From Conoideocrella luteorostrata (lineage: Eukaryota; Ascomycota; Sordariomycetes; Hypocreales; Clavicipitaceae): a stretch of DNA of 64,000 nucleotides. Positions within the stretch are counted from its first letter, which is position 1; every line of letters starts with the position of its first letter. Where the stretch lies: NCBI GenBank assembly GCA_032433595.1, contig JASWJB010000056.1, forward strand, positions 62,001 through 126,000, in the 5' to 3' direction. Shown in pieces: positions 10,765 through 20,885 of the stretch. The notes beneath the pieces were generated by a model. That model was not told where the DNA came from. It saw only the letters and a list, made by a program, of their open reading frames with translations, and did not search any database. A program made the translations under genes and the position numbers.

Positions 10765-11993
10765 TCACGATCTGCCGCTCAAACTCATAATATACTTTCC
10801 CCTTTCCAGATTTGCATACATATATGGCCTGGATCCTTGTGGAAAAGTACCGTCGGCGGCCCACAAGTCAATCAAATACTGCATAGGTTCCAGCTCCTCC
10901 GGCTTTAACATGTCAAGCGTAGTGGCCGTGAGAATAAAGTGACTAAAGCAGCTATTCAGCTGCTTTTCCAAATTGAGGTGATAGAACGGCGTGACGAAAT
11001 GGTTCCAATACAAGTGGGCGTACACACGAAAGATTTGCCGGAACACCAACAGAGCTGTGCTTGTGAATTGCATTGGAAATCCGCTTCTGCTGCCTGGCCA
11101 ATCGTCGCCGCCGGTCTGTGGGAAGGGATAGACTCCCGATACTGGCGCGTAATCCGGGTGGTTGGCGTAAGAGACCGCGTTCGGATCAGTAGGAAACATG
11201 GCAGTGTCATCAATCTTACCAGAGATCCAGCGCTGCATCAAAGTCATGTATTCGAAGGCGGGGAGGTCTACGGGTTCATGGTTCTTGTTGAGCCAGGTAT
11301 ATGAGCGGCTCCTGTTGCGATGTTATGTTAGAAAATCAACCGAGGCCACAGGATATGATGCTCTGCAGTACAGGGGGGCTTACTCTCCAGCCGACATCTT
11401 GGGACAGGTTGAGATGTTGCAGATAGTAGTTCCATTATCCTCCTTTTCGTGGACCACGCGAACAAAGTTCCATAAATTGCGATAATGCTCCACCACTATA
11501 GACAATTATGAGCGAGCGCTCGGAGGTTAGACTATGAAATGGCTTTGCCTATAACCCGAATAGGGGGAAATATATGTACCACGTACCTTGATGCGCAATC
11601 CACTCGGCCGGTTCTACTGTCTTTGGTCTTGCACTGAGGGTCATGAAGTTGCCCTTGACGATGTGCCTTACATACGCTGAATTCAGCCACAGGGGAAGCG
11701 GTCGAGGGATATCGAGTGTCGGTGGCACGATGCCCATGGATACACTTAATGACGGTGACTCGGGCAGTGAGATCCTAGGTGCTGAATTCGACGGCGGCAA
11801 GGGATCCGGGAACATGAACTGCTGATCGGCAGCGGCAGCGGCATCAGAAGATGTGTTGTCTTGTTCTGGGTATCTTAGAGTCGGTCTCATGCGGGCATTG
11901 CTGAGAGAGGCGGAAAGTTAGTTCCACAGACATGTACAATGCATGATGGGTTTTAGATTGGGCAACCCACAGTCCAGAAAAGAGGTTCGACAT
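10765..11993 (-). CDS. mob2: MOB2-type kinase co-activator (Mob1/phocein family)
   Basis: Four exons on the minus strand: 11993-11971, 11900-11587, 11495-11384 and 11311-10765, total 331 residues. The 23-base first exon encodes MSNLFSGL and joins NARMR. This is supported by a CTAAC branch and pyrimidine tract just upstream of 11900 and by frame continuity. A low-complexity N terminus is followed by VKGNFMTLSARPKTVEPAEW, then WNFVRVVHEKED and the Mob zinc site: Cys138-x4-Cys143 and, in RVYAHLYWNHF, His249-x4-His254. The Pro-rich lead and GNF-x-T-x5-PK-x-V-(D/E)-P-x-EW match MOB2 rather than MOB1 or phocein. MOB2 binds and activates NDR-family kinases (COT1/Orb6/Cbk1) in polarity and hyphal tip growth. 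All four zinc ligands are present and the gene looks functional. Confidence 0.88.
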
Positions 11994-13408
11994 GGCTGAC
12001 AGAGTCGATGATGGAATGTTTACGATGATGTTTACTTACGTGGCACGGAGAAGATGGGATGGCAATGGTAAGGGGCGAGATCAAGAGATTGGACGATTGG
12101 ACTAATGGACTATTGGGCAGCAAAAGCAAGTTTACTCGTGCGGAGGTCATCGATAGCCTGGCTGAGGCGTTACATTGGCGGCTCTTGGAGGGGTAGTGGC
12201 AGTGGCAGTGGTAGTGGTAATGACAGTGTGTGGAAATAAAACGTCCGTCAAGGCCAATCAATCAGTCTAGCCAGCCAGTGCTCTAGTTTAGTTCATCTCG
12301 TCTTGGAGCAGGACTTATCGTTAGCTATGACGTTGGAAATCGAGGCGACACCTAACGGGGCGCGGGCTACGGAGTAGTGATGGTGCAAACGAGGCGATAC
12401 AGAGCATCCATGTAATGCAATGTGACTGATTGGCAGGAGGTCGCTCTTGGGAAATGAAGCATGAAGATATGAGTGAGGGATTACCTGCTCACCACACCAC
12501 CATCGGTCCAGTATTATCGGTTTGGCGGTGACATGCGGCCTGGTCTCGTAATCTCCGGCACTGCAACAAGTGCAAGCACGGAATACATACTCCGTAGGTG
12601 GTATACCATAAGTCGCGAAAATGCGCAAAACAGGGCCACGACTGGTGACATGGATGGAAAAGGCGAAACAGGCCGGATGTGAGGATGGTTTTTTACTGGC
12701 TCTGAGTCACATCTCACAATCGCAACATCCGGACACCGCGCTCTCAAAGTCTGGAACGGGCCTGTCTCTGTTTTAGGTTGCATCATGCGTTACTTGGCGC
12801 CTTGGTTACCAGGCGCAGAGTTGAACCTCAAGGCACCGCCGCGTCCGATGACCAGCACATGGGCGCCGGGAGGGGCTTGAACCTCTGGCAACATGACGGG
12901 TGGCGCTGACGCTGACGCTGACGCTGACAACTGGCTGATGGCCCCTGCAAGCACCTGGATGAGGTTGGCTAACCATCCAAACAGCGCAGCCAGGCACTAA
13001 TAAGGCCACTAAATAGCTGCTCAAATAAGTAACTAGGTGGACGGGGTGCTACTAATTTGGATGCCGCCGGCTCGGGTCAACTGCAAAAGAGCCCAGAACA
13101 TGCACCTGGTCAACTGGCCACTGTTGTTGGAGGTGATATGGTTTGCGCATGCGCATGCGCCTGCCAGCCACAGCCCTCGACTTCTTCAGCCGCCCATGAC
13201 GTCTCGAAAAGTCAACAACCTTTCACATTTCCTTCCTCATCATCACCACCCGTAGCCACTTAGGCACTCCGGCCGTGCTTTTCGCGCTGTACACTTCGCT
13301 TTGCTGCATTTTGCCATGTTTTGAAGGCAGGTATTATACGTTTCTGGAAATTTAAAGAAAAGAAAAGAAAAGAAAAGGTTGGAATCAGCACGTTACAGAG
13401 AGGCTTGG
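11994..13408. other. Divergent promoter region between MOB2 and the NLR
   Basis: About 1.4 kb without a recognisable gene. It contains simple repeats: GGCAGTGGCAGTGGTAGTGG near 12200, four GCTGAC units at 12905-12928, GCGCATGCGCATGCGC near 13146-13161, and AAAGA repeats at 13354-13377. One TACTCCGTA motif lies at 12588. Confidence 0.6.
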
Positions 13409-16400
13409 ATGGCGGATACGTTGGAGCCGCTCAGAGGACTCCTCCACCGCGTGCGCGGCGCTGTCTCGAGACGCAGGGACACCGAGGGCATCGGACTGCG
13501 CGTGGTTCATGATCCGGAGAATGCAAATATCGAGTAAGTTATACGTTTTTCTGCATACTTCTCTGTACATTTGTATATTCATGTATATTTACTCCGTACT
13601 TTCCCCGTCTATACTTTGTTGCTCTGGCAGATGACTTTTGGAGGCTCGCACTAATATCGCCATAACAGCATTGTGGCAGTCCACGGCCTTGGAGGCCAAG
13701 GCTTCAGGTCATGGATCACCTGGGATTCCAAAGGAGCTAAATCGAAGCCATGGCTCCAAGAGTTGCTCGGCGCCGACGTTCCCAATGCTCGTATCATGAC
13801 GTACGGCTACATTTCTGATGGTGTCAGTTATCGCTACATTGTACGCAACATTGTGTATGGCCGGGCACTCGATCTGGCCAAAGTGCTTGTCGCGCATCGG
13901 CAGCGAGACAAGACAAACTGCCGTCCCATCATTTTTATCGCACACAGTCTTGGCGGATGGATCGTCAAACGAGCTCTTATTATTTCGAGCGAGGCTGCCG
14001 ACCCGCAACTGAAAGATATCGAGTTGTCTACGTCCGGAGTGGCCTTCTTTGGGACGCCATCACCCGGCCGCCCATCGTCACCTTCGCCACTGGCGCATGT
14101 AATACGGAGAACGACATCGGACTTCGCAGACCACAGTCCATCACGAGCCATTAAATCCTTGGCGGCCCAGGAGCCTCATGCTGATGATATGGAATGGCTA
14201 GAGCACCAGATGGAGGCCTTCAAAGCCATCACTGCAAATTTGCCCATGCTATCCTTCTACGAGACAAAGAAGACACGGGATGGATACGTCGTGGAACAAC
14301 GCCATTCAATGGCTGGCTCAGATGGCACGCAGGTCGGACTGCAGGCTTCTCATTCGGAACTTATTAGGTTTCATGGCCGTGATGCCAATTATCAAGCCTT
14401 CTTCAGCAAGTTTCGTGAAATGGTTGATACTGGCACAACATCAGCTTTCGTGGAATCAAAGAGGAAAGCTTTTCATTGCGCCGCAGGTGGGCATCCTTTG
14501 GCATTCTCGCTTGAAGCAAAGCACCGTTTTGCTAATCATGCATCCTAGTACATCGGCTTGAGTACCTCTCGACAGGCTTCTCAGTCCCGTATCGACTACC
14601 CAACGAGTCCAATCCTATTATAACTCGCCAGTCCCTTCTTGATCAACTAGATAGTCTGCTTACTTCCGATGTAGATCCTTTACTTGTGGAATTAGGAATT
14701 GTCAATATTTGGGGCTTGGCTGGCACCGGGAAATCCACGCTCGCCCGACATTACGTCGAACTCAATCGGGACGACTTCTCATTTGTGTTCTGGATCCGAG
14801 CTGAAAGCTGGGAGACCGTCATTGCCAGCTATCTGGAGTTTGCTAACAATATTGTTGAGCACTACGCTAAAGAAGCACCGCGAAGCCAGGTGGAAAATGA
14901 CTTGGGATTTATGGGCGTAGAAGACATGCTTAAAGCCAAAAATGTCATGCAGCTTGACACGTCACGCATCAGATCGGTAGTGAATTCTGTCAGGGACTGG
15001 CTCCTACGTCCAGAAAACGTTCGGTGGCTACAGGTGTTCGACAACGTGGAGCCTTCATATGATATCTTTGACTTCATCCCGCTCACCCTATCAGGCAAAG
15101 TTATATTGACTTCTCAGGATAGCAACTGCTGTCCCTGGGGTTCCAAGGTGCAAGTTGACGCGATGGAAGAAGAGGAAGCTATCAATCTTCTGGAAGCTAT
15201 TGTCGGTGACTATGCCGTGCAGGACTCTACTCAAGGTAAGCTGCAACATGTTGAACATTCGTAATTATTGGAGGGACCATATCTGACGCCAGTGCAGCAG
15301 ACGCGGCATCTAGATTCGTGCAGCAGTTTGCCTATCACCCTCAGAATATAGCCACAGCGGCTGCAACGATTCGGACAAAGGGCTTGAGTATCTCGGAATA
15401 TGAGACCATGATAGCAACCACGATGCCGCTGACCCTACTCGGTTCGACGCTTCATCAGTCACCAGTGACGAAGACGGTGCTGCAGATAAGCTCCATGTTG
15501 TCGCCGTCGATCATACCCGTCGGCCTATTGAGTGCCACCTCGCATTTGAAACAGGCTCCGGAACGATTCAGGGCAATTCTTGGCGATATGAGAGGCAAGT
15601 ATAACAGGTTTATATGGAGCCATGAGCAGTCATCTAACAGAAGAGGGGAACAAATAGTATGTCAAGATCCCGACCATGTGGAAGACGTTCTACAGTATCT
15701 CCTCGATCAAAACTTCATTCAGACGCCAACGACCCCGTCCGACACTTCCTCGTCGTCGCTTGTCTCGTCATCGCCAACATCTATGCTCTCCTCTCAGACA
15801 TCGGCCTCGTTCGACTACTTCGTTGTTGATGCCAAGGCTCGGGATCACGTTCGCTCGATGTTGACAGACGATGAACGAGTCGATCACGCCTGGATGGCAT
15901 GCAACGTCTGCGTAGATGGGATCAGATTAAAAGAAGCACAATCTTCTACTTTACAGGAAGTACATGAATTTGGCAGGATTATGGGTCCCCATGCCAAGGC
16001 TTGTTTTGATGATTGGTCTAGCGTCTTGGGAGCGATATCAGAGGACGACGATGTAGCCTGGCATATTTTGGGGCGAGTTTGCATGACCCAAGGTGCTTTG
16101 AGTCAAGCCATTGGGTGTTTTGAGCTATCGCTGCGACAAAGATCCGAGGAGATGGACGTTAGGGAACGCATCGAGGCTACATTGTCACTATCGTCATTGT
16201 TGCAAAAGTCAGGGCAGCTAGAAAGAAGCCGTGATATCTTGGCCAACATCAACATTGACACCATTGACCAGGCGCTAGGCTTTCGTGTTGCCTTGGCTAG
16301 GGCATCAGCCACAGCAGCACGAGGGGAACTTAGAACCGCCGAAGACCAATATGAAACCCTGGAACTTAAGCAAGAAGCAGCTCTTGGTCCCACTGACATG

Positions 16401-17162
16401 GCCACGGTTGGAACTGTGCAGCAGCTAGCTTCAACGCTCCAACAGCTCGGCAAATCAGAGGAGGCACAGGCTCTGTACCGACGAGTCTACATATCTTATC
16501 AAAACACGTACGGCCAAAATGATCGCATGACACTCGAGGCGCTAGACGATCTAGCAAACAGCTGTAAGGAAAGCTTCGCCATAGACGAGGCGGAAAACTT
16601 ATACAAGCAATCCATTGACATCCGCACTCGTGTCCTGGGGGCCGATCATCCGGAAACCGCCTGCGCTCTCCAGCATCTCGCCGTCATATATGACCTGCGC
16701 AGCCGGTACAACGACGCCAATGAGAAATACCAACGTGCGTTGAACATCATCGCTCCTGTTCTCGGCAAAGCAGACCGCCTCTACACGGTCACGATGGAAA
16801 ACATGGCCCTCTCGTTCCGACGGCATGCACATTCCCTCGCCCATAAATCTACTACTAGTAGACCAACATCGTCACGTACATCATCTACAAACAGCACTAA
16901 ATTGAAATCCAAAATAGAAGAAGTTGTTTCACAAGGAGCGAATTCCCAGCGCTTATTCGAAGAAGCAGAAAGGCTTTATTTCGAACTAATGGCTATCAAG
17001 AGATCGGCAAAGAATTTATATACTGACGAGGACGTTGTCGAAACGGGCGCGAAATTGGCAGAGATGTATGAAAATGAGAGGTTTTTTGAAGACAGACGTG
17101 GGGAGAAAGTGGCTTCGTTGAAGGGTATGCTGAGAGAGGGCCGAAGAAGAGGAACTATGTGA
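13409..17162 (+). CDS. NLR: alpha/beta-hydrolase (SesB-like) - NB-ARC - TPR protein
   Basis: Four exons: 13409-13533, 13669-14486, 14549-15235 and 15298-17162, total 1164 residues; all phases join. Residues about 45-300 are a lipase-like alpha/beta-hydrolase: DIVAVHGLGGQGF forms the oxyanion strand, and AHSLGGWIVKRAL carries nucleophile Ser135 in a (G/A)xSxG elbow. An NB-ARC ATPase follows, with P-loop GLAGTGKSTLA starting at Gly370, WLQVFDNVE as Walker B-like strand and GKVILTSQD as the sensor strand. Residues about 890-1045 hold TPR repeats with the fungal pattern of ALYRRV, LGADHPETACALQHLAVIYD and similar. This architecture is a standard fungal NLR type for self/non-self recognition and incompatibility-type cell death. 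The gene converges on the gasdermin-like gene, with 384 bases between the two stop codons. A Ser-rich insertion near residues 690-720 is of low complexity. Confidence 0.9.
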
Positions 17163-17313
17163 TTATTTGATTTGCCTCGAAACGTACTATGGTGGGCTTT
17201 GTCTGTGGAGAGCTGGTCTGACGTTACGACTCGAAATAACCTATTGATACCCTAGTCTCACAGTAGAAAACTGATATGCAGCTTTTTTTTTTTTTTTTGA
17301 GCAGGGAAGACCG

Positions 17314-17505
17314 GAACGTGCGCTCTGCATTTCAATTGTGCTGTCATGACCAAATATATATTCATCTATATGAGCAAAACTCGCTAACGCCATTTTATGA
17401 GTCGCGTTTCCGCGTCGACTAAGTCTTGCTCCGGCAACAACTTCGTGACGTCTCTAGCAGCCGTGGGCATGCGCGGTGGTATCTCAAGCAAGGAAAAACA
17501 ATAAG
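17314..17505 (+). repeat. Dispersed element, partial copy 1
   Basis: From ACGTGCGCTCTGCA through GTCATGACCAAAT, TATTCATCTAT, CGCCATTTTATGAGTCGCG, CAACAACTTCGTGACGTCTC and TAGCAGCCGTGGGCATGCG, it matches the reverse complement of 19971-20156 with scattered differences. It fills the space between the NLR stop codon and the gasdermin-like gene stop codon. Confidence 0.9.
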
Positions 17506-17546
17506 AAAATTAGAAAGGAAGGTGAATAGACGAAATCAAGAGAGCT

Positions 17547-18449
17547 CTAGTCAAGCACGGGATCCAGGCCCAATTCCTCGGCAATCTTCTCGAATTCTTC
17601 ATGCCTTTCGAGCCTCTCCTTCTCCGCTGAGGTCAAATCTGTTGGAGAATTCTGGTCCCTGTCGCCGAGGAAGTTGCTGACAGTACCCTCATAGGGCAAA
17701 TCCCTCATCTCAGGCCAGTGGTCCGCCCTATCCATTACGGCTAGACCATGCTTCTCGCCTTGAAGCATGCGTCTTATTTTGGCACGGGCGCCAGTCACCT
17801 TGACGAGCTCGATCTTTCGATATCCCATAAAAACGATGGACTCGCCCTCGTAGCAGGCAGAGTAGCCTTTTTCTCGGAGCACATTGAACTTGGCTCCCCC
17901 GCCGACACTAATACCCGTACTAGGATCAACGGGAACTTGAGCAGATGCACCGGCGCCTGTACCCGATCCGTGCGACTGCGTCTCTTCAAGGTTCATAAAG
18001 GTGACGATATCAGTGATGAAGTACCCCACGCCATGGTTGCTCTGAAGCAAATCGAAGAGCTCATTGAAATAGTCCTTGTTGCCAAGGAGATCCTTGAACT
18101 TCTCGCCGGGAGAATCCATATGCCATACTCGCGCGATGGTGGCGAGGTTCTGGCTGTTGCTCTCCTTAGCTCGGTCGACGAAGATGTCGATGATGTTCTG
18201 GACGGTGGCTCGGAGGGTGGCGTCGTGGATGTTCTTCTCCCAGAACTGGACGTTGTGGACCTGCACGGGGTTGGGGTCCAGTTCCTCGACGATTTCTTTG
18301 GGTAGTTTGGGGGATCGGTAGGGAATGCGACTCTCGATGGGGAGCTCGGGATATTTGACGACGCTGCCTATGAGCTTGTCGCGGTAGGTGACGGCGTCGA
18401 GGCGGGGGGAGACCAGCCAGAGGCCTTTGCGGCGGTCGGCTTGGGTCAT
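17547..18449 (-). CDS. Gasdermin-like cell-death effector candidate (RCD-1/HET-Q1 type)
   Basis: Single exon, 300 residues, starting MTQADRRKGLWLVSPRLDAV. The layout resembles fungal gasdermin-like proteins: an N-terminal (G/L)LW(L/V)xSP strand, a Lys-Leu-Ile-Gly segment, a helical middle (NIIDIFVDRAKESNSQNLAT), then YFITDIVTFMNLEE. A Gly/Ser-rich hairpin linker follows (SHGSGTGAGASAQVPVDP to ISVGGGAKFNVL), then a strand ending in ESIVFMGYRKIELVKV, the position of the (V/F)xxYRLRxI strand of that family. After about residue 255 comes a 45-residue charged tail (TSAEKERLERHEEFEKIAEE), about the size of the cleaved inhibitory tail in HET-Q1. The match is by motif order and topology; I cannot compute a score. 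Gasdermins insert in membranes and lyse the cell once released. The convergent NLR neighbour fits. Otherwise it is a conserved fungal hypothetical protein. Confidence 0.5.
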   Translation of the reverse strand: MTQADRRKGLWLVSPRLDAVTYRDKLIGSVVKYPELPIESRIPYRSPKLPKEIVEELDPNPVQVHNVQFWEKNIHDATLRATVQNIIDIFVDRAKESNSQNLATIARVWHMDSPGEKFKDLLGNKDYFNELFDLLQSNHGVGYFITDIVTFMNLEETQSHGSGTGAGASAQVPVDPSTGISVGGGAKFNVLREKGYSACYEGESIVFMGYRKIELVKVTGARAKIRRMLQGEKHGLAVMDRADHWPEMRDLPYEGTVSNFLGDRDQNSPTDLTSAEKERLERHEEFEKIAEELGLDPVLD

Positions 18450-19045
18450 TGCGGAAGCTGTGTTTCACTTCACGGCTTTGGGTTTGTTTGTTTGTTTGTT
18501 TGTGGTTGTTGTTTGGTTTGCGAGGGGAAGTACGGAAACTAGGGTATTTACTGAGATGGTTTTTTTTTTCCTCATCTTTTTAAGTTGACAAGCAGGGAGC
18601 TACATAGCCGGATGAGGTCATGCCCTCGTGGTGGTGGTGCGCTTTCTGGAATCAGGGGCAGTGTTGGAGGGACTTACAGGGGTCTTGGGGTGGCGGAACG
18701 GGGCTGCGATGTAGAAAGCACGGCCACTTTGTAACGGGGGTGGGGTCACAACTACGGAGGAGTCACAGCAGGTAGTGGCTCGTGCTGTCGGTCTCCCCCT
18801 CCACGGCACTTCACTTGCAGCTGCACCTAGTCTACGGAGTAGATCAGCCGACGTTACGTAGGGCGGGCGAGAAAATTTGGGGCAGCATTGTGCAGCACCC
18901 GTCATGCGTTGAACCAGCACCGCTTTTGGAGGGGGAATATTCTACGGAGTATAAGCATAGCTAATTGGCTACTATAAGCCGCCTCCTAAGTCCACCAAGT
19001 CGGCCACTAACAGGATCCTGAATTTACACATGGCAGTGCTCTGTA

Positions 19046-19246
19046 CGGAGTATATATTAAGCGTGTACAGAGTATAGAGTATAGAGTATTTAGCGTGTAA
19101 TAGCGTGTAATAGTTTATAATTTATAAGAAAAAAATAAAGATCAAAGTAAAAGTAAAAGTAAAGAAAGGTAAAGGTAAAGGTAAAAAATAAAGTAAAAAA
19201 TACGGAGTATATACAGAGTATAGCCCGCTACGGAGTACTCCGTACA
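19046..19246. repeat. Cluster of TACGGAGTA motifs and AGTAAA/GGTAAA simple repeats
   Basis: About 200 bases combine TACGGAGTATATA, several GAGTATA units, TAGCGTGTAA repeats, AAAGTAAAAGTAAAAG and GGTAAA repeats, and end in the perfect palindrome TACGGAGTACTCCGTA at 19229-19244. Confidence 0.8.
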
Positions 19247-19695
19247 TAAGGCCAAAACGCAAATTACTCTGTTAGTGGGGTACAAAGGGGGTGTTGGACG
19301 AGCTCAAGAGGGGTGCTGCACAACGCTGCCTAAAATTTGCTGTGTGTCGGGAGGCAGCCACTAGTTAGGCAGCTAACTAACTAACCGCCTGCCTGCGTGC
19401 TCACGCTCTCACGCCGCTTTCCATCAGCAGCTAGTTAATTCGCATCCGTACTCAGCAGTTGTGCAGCACAAAAGACGTTTTGGAGCACATGATACAGTAA
19501 ATCTTACGGCTGAGCGCTGACGAGTTCACCTCACTCATCGACACAGCCCAGCCTCACTCGTCTCTTGGACGTCTGACTGGTCATTCTCGTTCAGACTAGG
19601 GAGTACGGAGCACGGAGTAGTGTTTGTACTCCCTTTATAGAGCGGTCGAGAAGCTTCGGTAACTCAACCTGGGCTTCCGTCAGGGTTCTGCAGCT

Positions 19696-20189
19696 CCTTT
19701 CGAAGCGTCCCGCCTCGCCTCCCCTTGTTGATTGTTGCTCTTTATTATTGTTGATCATTATGTAGCTAGCCACACTGTTCATCCTGTAGCTCTACCGACG
19801 CCTCAGGGTGACTCACACGCCGCGCCACACGCCGCCACACAACGCACATCCGCAAATTGCTGTAACTTGGTCAAAGTTCTGCGGCAGGGTCCAGCCGGCA
19901 TTTAATGTGTTTTTTTTAACATCGTTAGATAAGTCCATGAGGGACAACAAGACAACAACAAAATATTAAAGTATTGTTTTTTCTTGATACCACCGCATGC
20001 CCACGGCTGCTAGAGACGTCACGAAGTTGTTGCTGGAGCACGACTTTGTCGACACGGAAACGCGACTCATAAAATGGCGTTAGGGGTTTTGCTCATAGAT
20101 GAATATAAATTTGGTCATGACGGCACACTTGAGGTGCAGAGTGCAGAGCGCACGTCCCCTTCGAAGCGTCCCGCCTCGCCTCCCCTTGT
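19696..20189 (-). mobile_element. Dispersed element, most complete copy (2), flanked by 30-odd-base direct repeats
   Basis: The body is about 19729-20156. Its right part (19971-20156) matches 17314-17505 in reverse complement, and its left part (about 19729-19960) matches 9970-10190 in reverse complement. It is flanked by direct repeats containing TTCGAAGCGTCCCGCCTCGC followed by CTCCCCTTGTT, at 19698-19729 and 20159-20190. No coding frame or terminal inverted repeats are seen, so it is a non-autonomous element or solo remnant. Confidence 0.7.
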
Positions 20190-20885
20190 TCTTGTTCTTG
20201 TTCTCGTTCCTGTTTATTGTCCTCGTGCTTGCCATGTGTGTAAATTGTCTGGCTAAACTCGGTTGGTCTGGTTGGTAGTTAGATGTTCGCTCTGGTGTGC
20301 CTTGCCCTGCCTGCCCGTGAGGTGGACGCTAGACTCTGCAACTAGTCCGGACACCTCCAAGACATGCACATACAACAACTGTAACACAAATAGACAGCAG
20401 TGTCGAAAGGGCTCAAATGAAAAAAAAAATAACCCATCAAGTTCATCGAGCATTCGCTTTTGCCTGCTTTATACGGAGTACGAAATACCCAAGAAATATA
20501 CTGTGGCGTGTTTGGATCTGTGTTCCTAGTAGTAATGCCGTCCTCTTGGCTATCAAACGACCGATGCATCCCATATTATACAAACGTTTTTACTATCCAC
20601 TTTTCCGTTCCCTCTTTTCTTTTTCATTCAAAGCGTGCACCAACTCCCGCCACCCCCGTCACTCCCATTTGCCCATTGTATATATACCCAGATAAGTAAC
20701 CACCCCGCGGTAGGTTAGGCAAGATGAGGTGGGTGGTTCCAAAACAAAACGAACCCCGTGACGCCACGAATGCGATAGTATGCCAAGAAGATCAAGCAAG
20801 ATACATATTCTGCATGTGCTGGTTATCACCACAAGTAAAGGGCGGCTGCCTTTATCCATGTCAAGCTCATCCATCACCTTCACCA

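Larger units (their letters stand above)
18450..20885. other. Repeat-rich intergenic region
   Basis: No gene is recognised. It includes the promoter side of the gasdermin-like gene (GTTT repeats at 18483-18504), many TACGGAGTA motifs (about 18833, 18942, 19046, 19201, 19229, 20472), a purine-rich low-complexity stretch (19120-19200), the fullest dispersed-element copy, and the region downstream of the DCR2-type gene. Confidence 0.7.

Noticed and set aside
17547..18449. Plus-strand frames of 185 and 81 codons opposite the gasdermin-like gene
   Set aside because: Antisense shadows of the conserved minus-strand frame.
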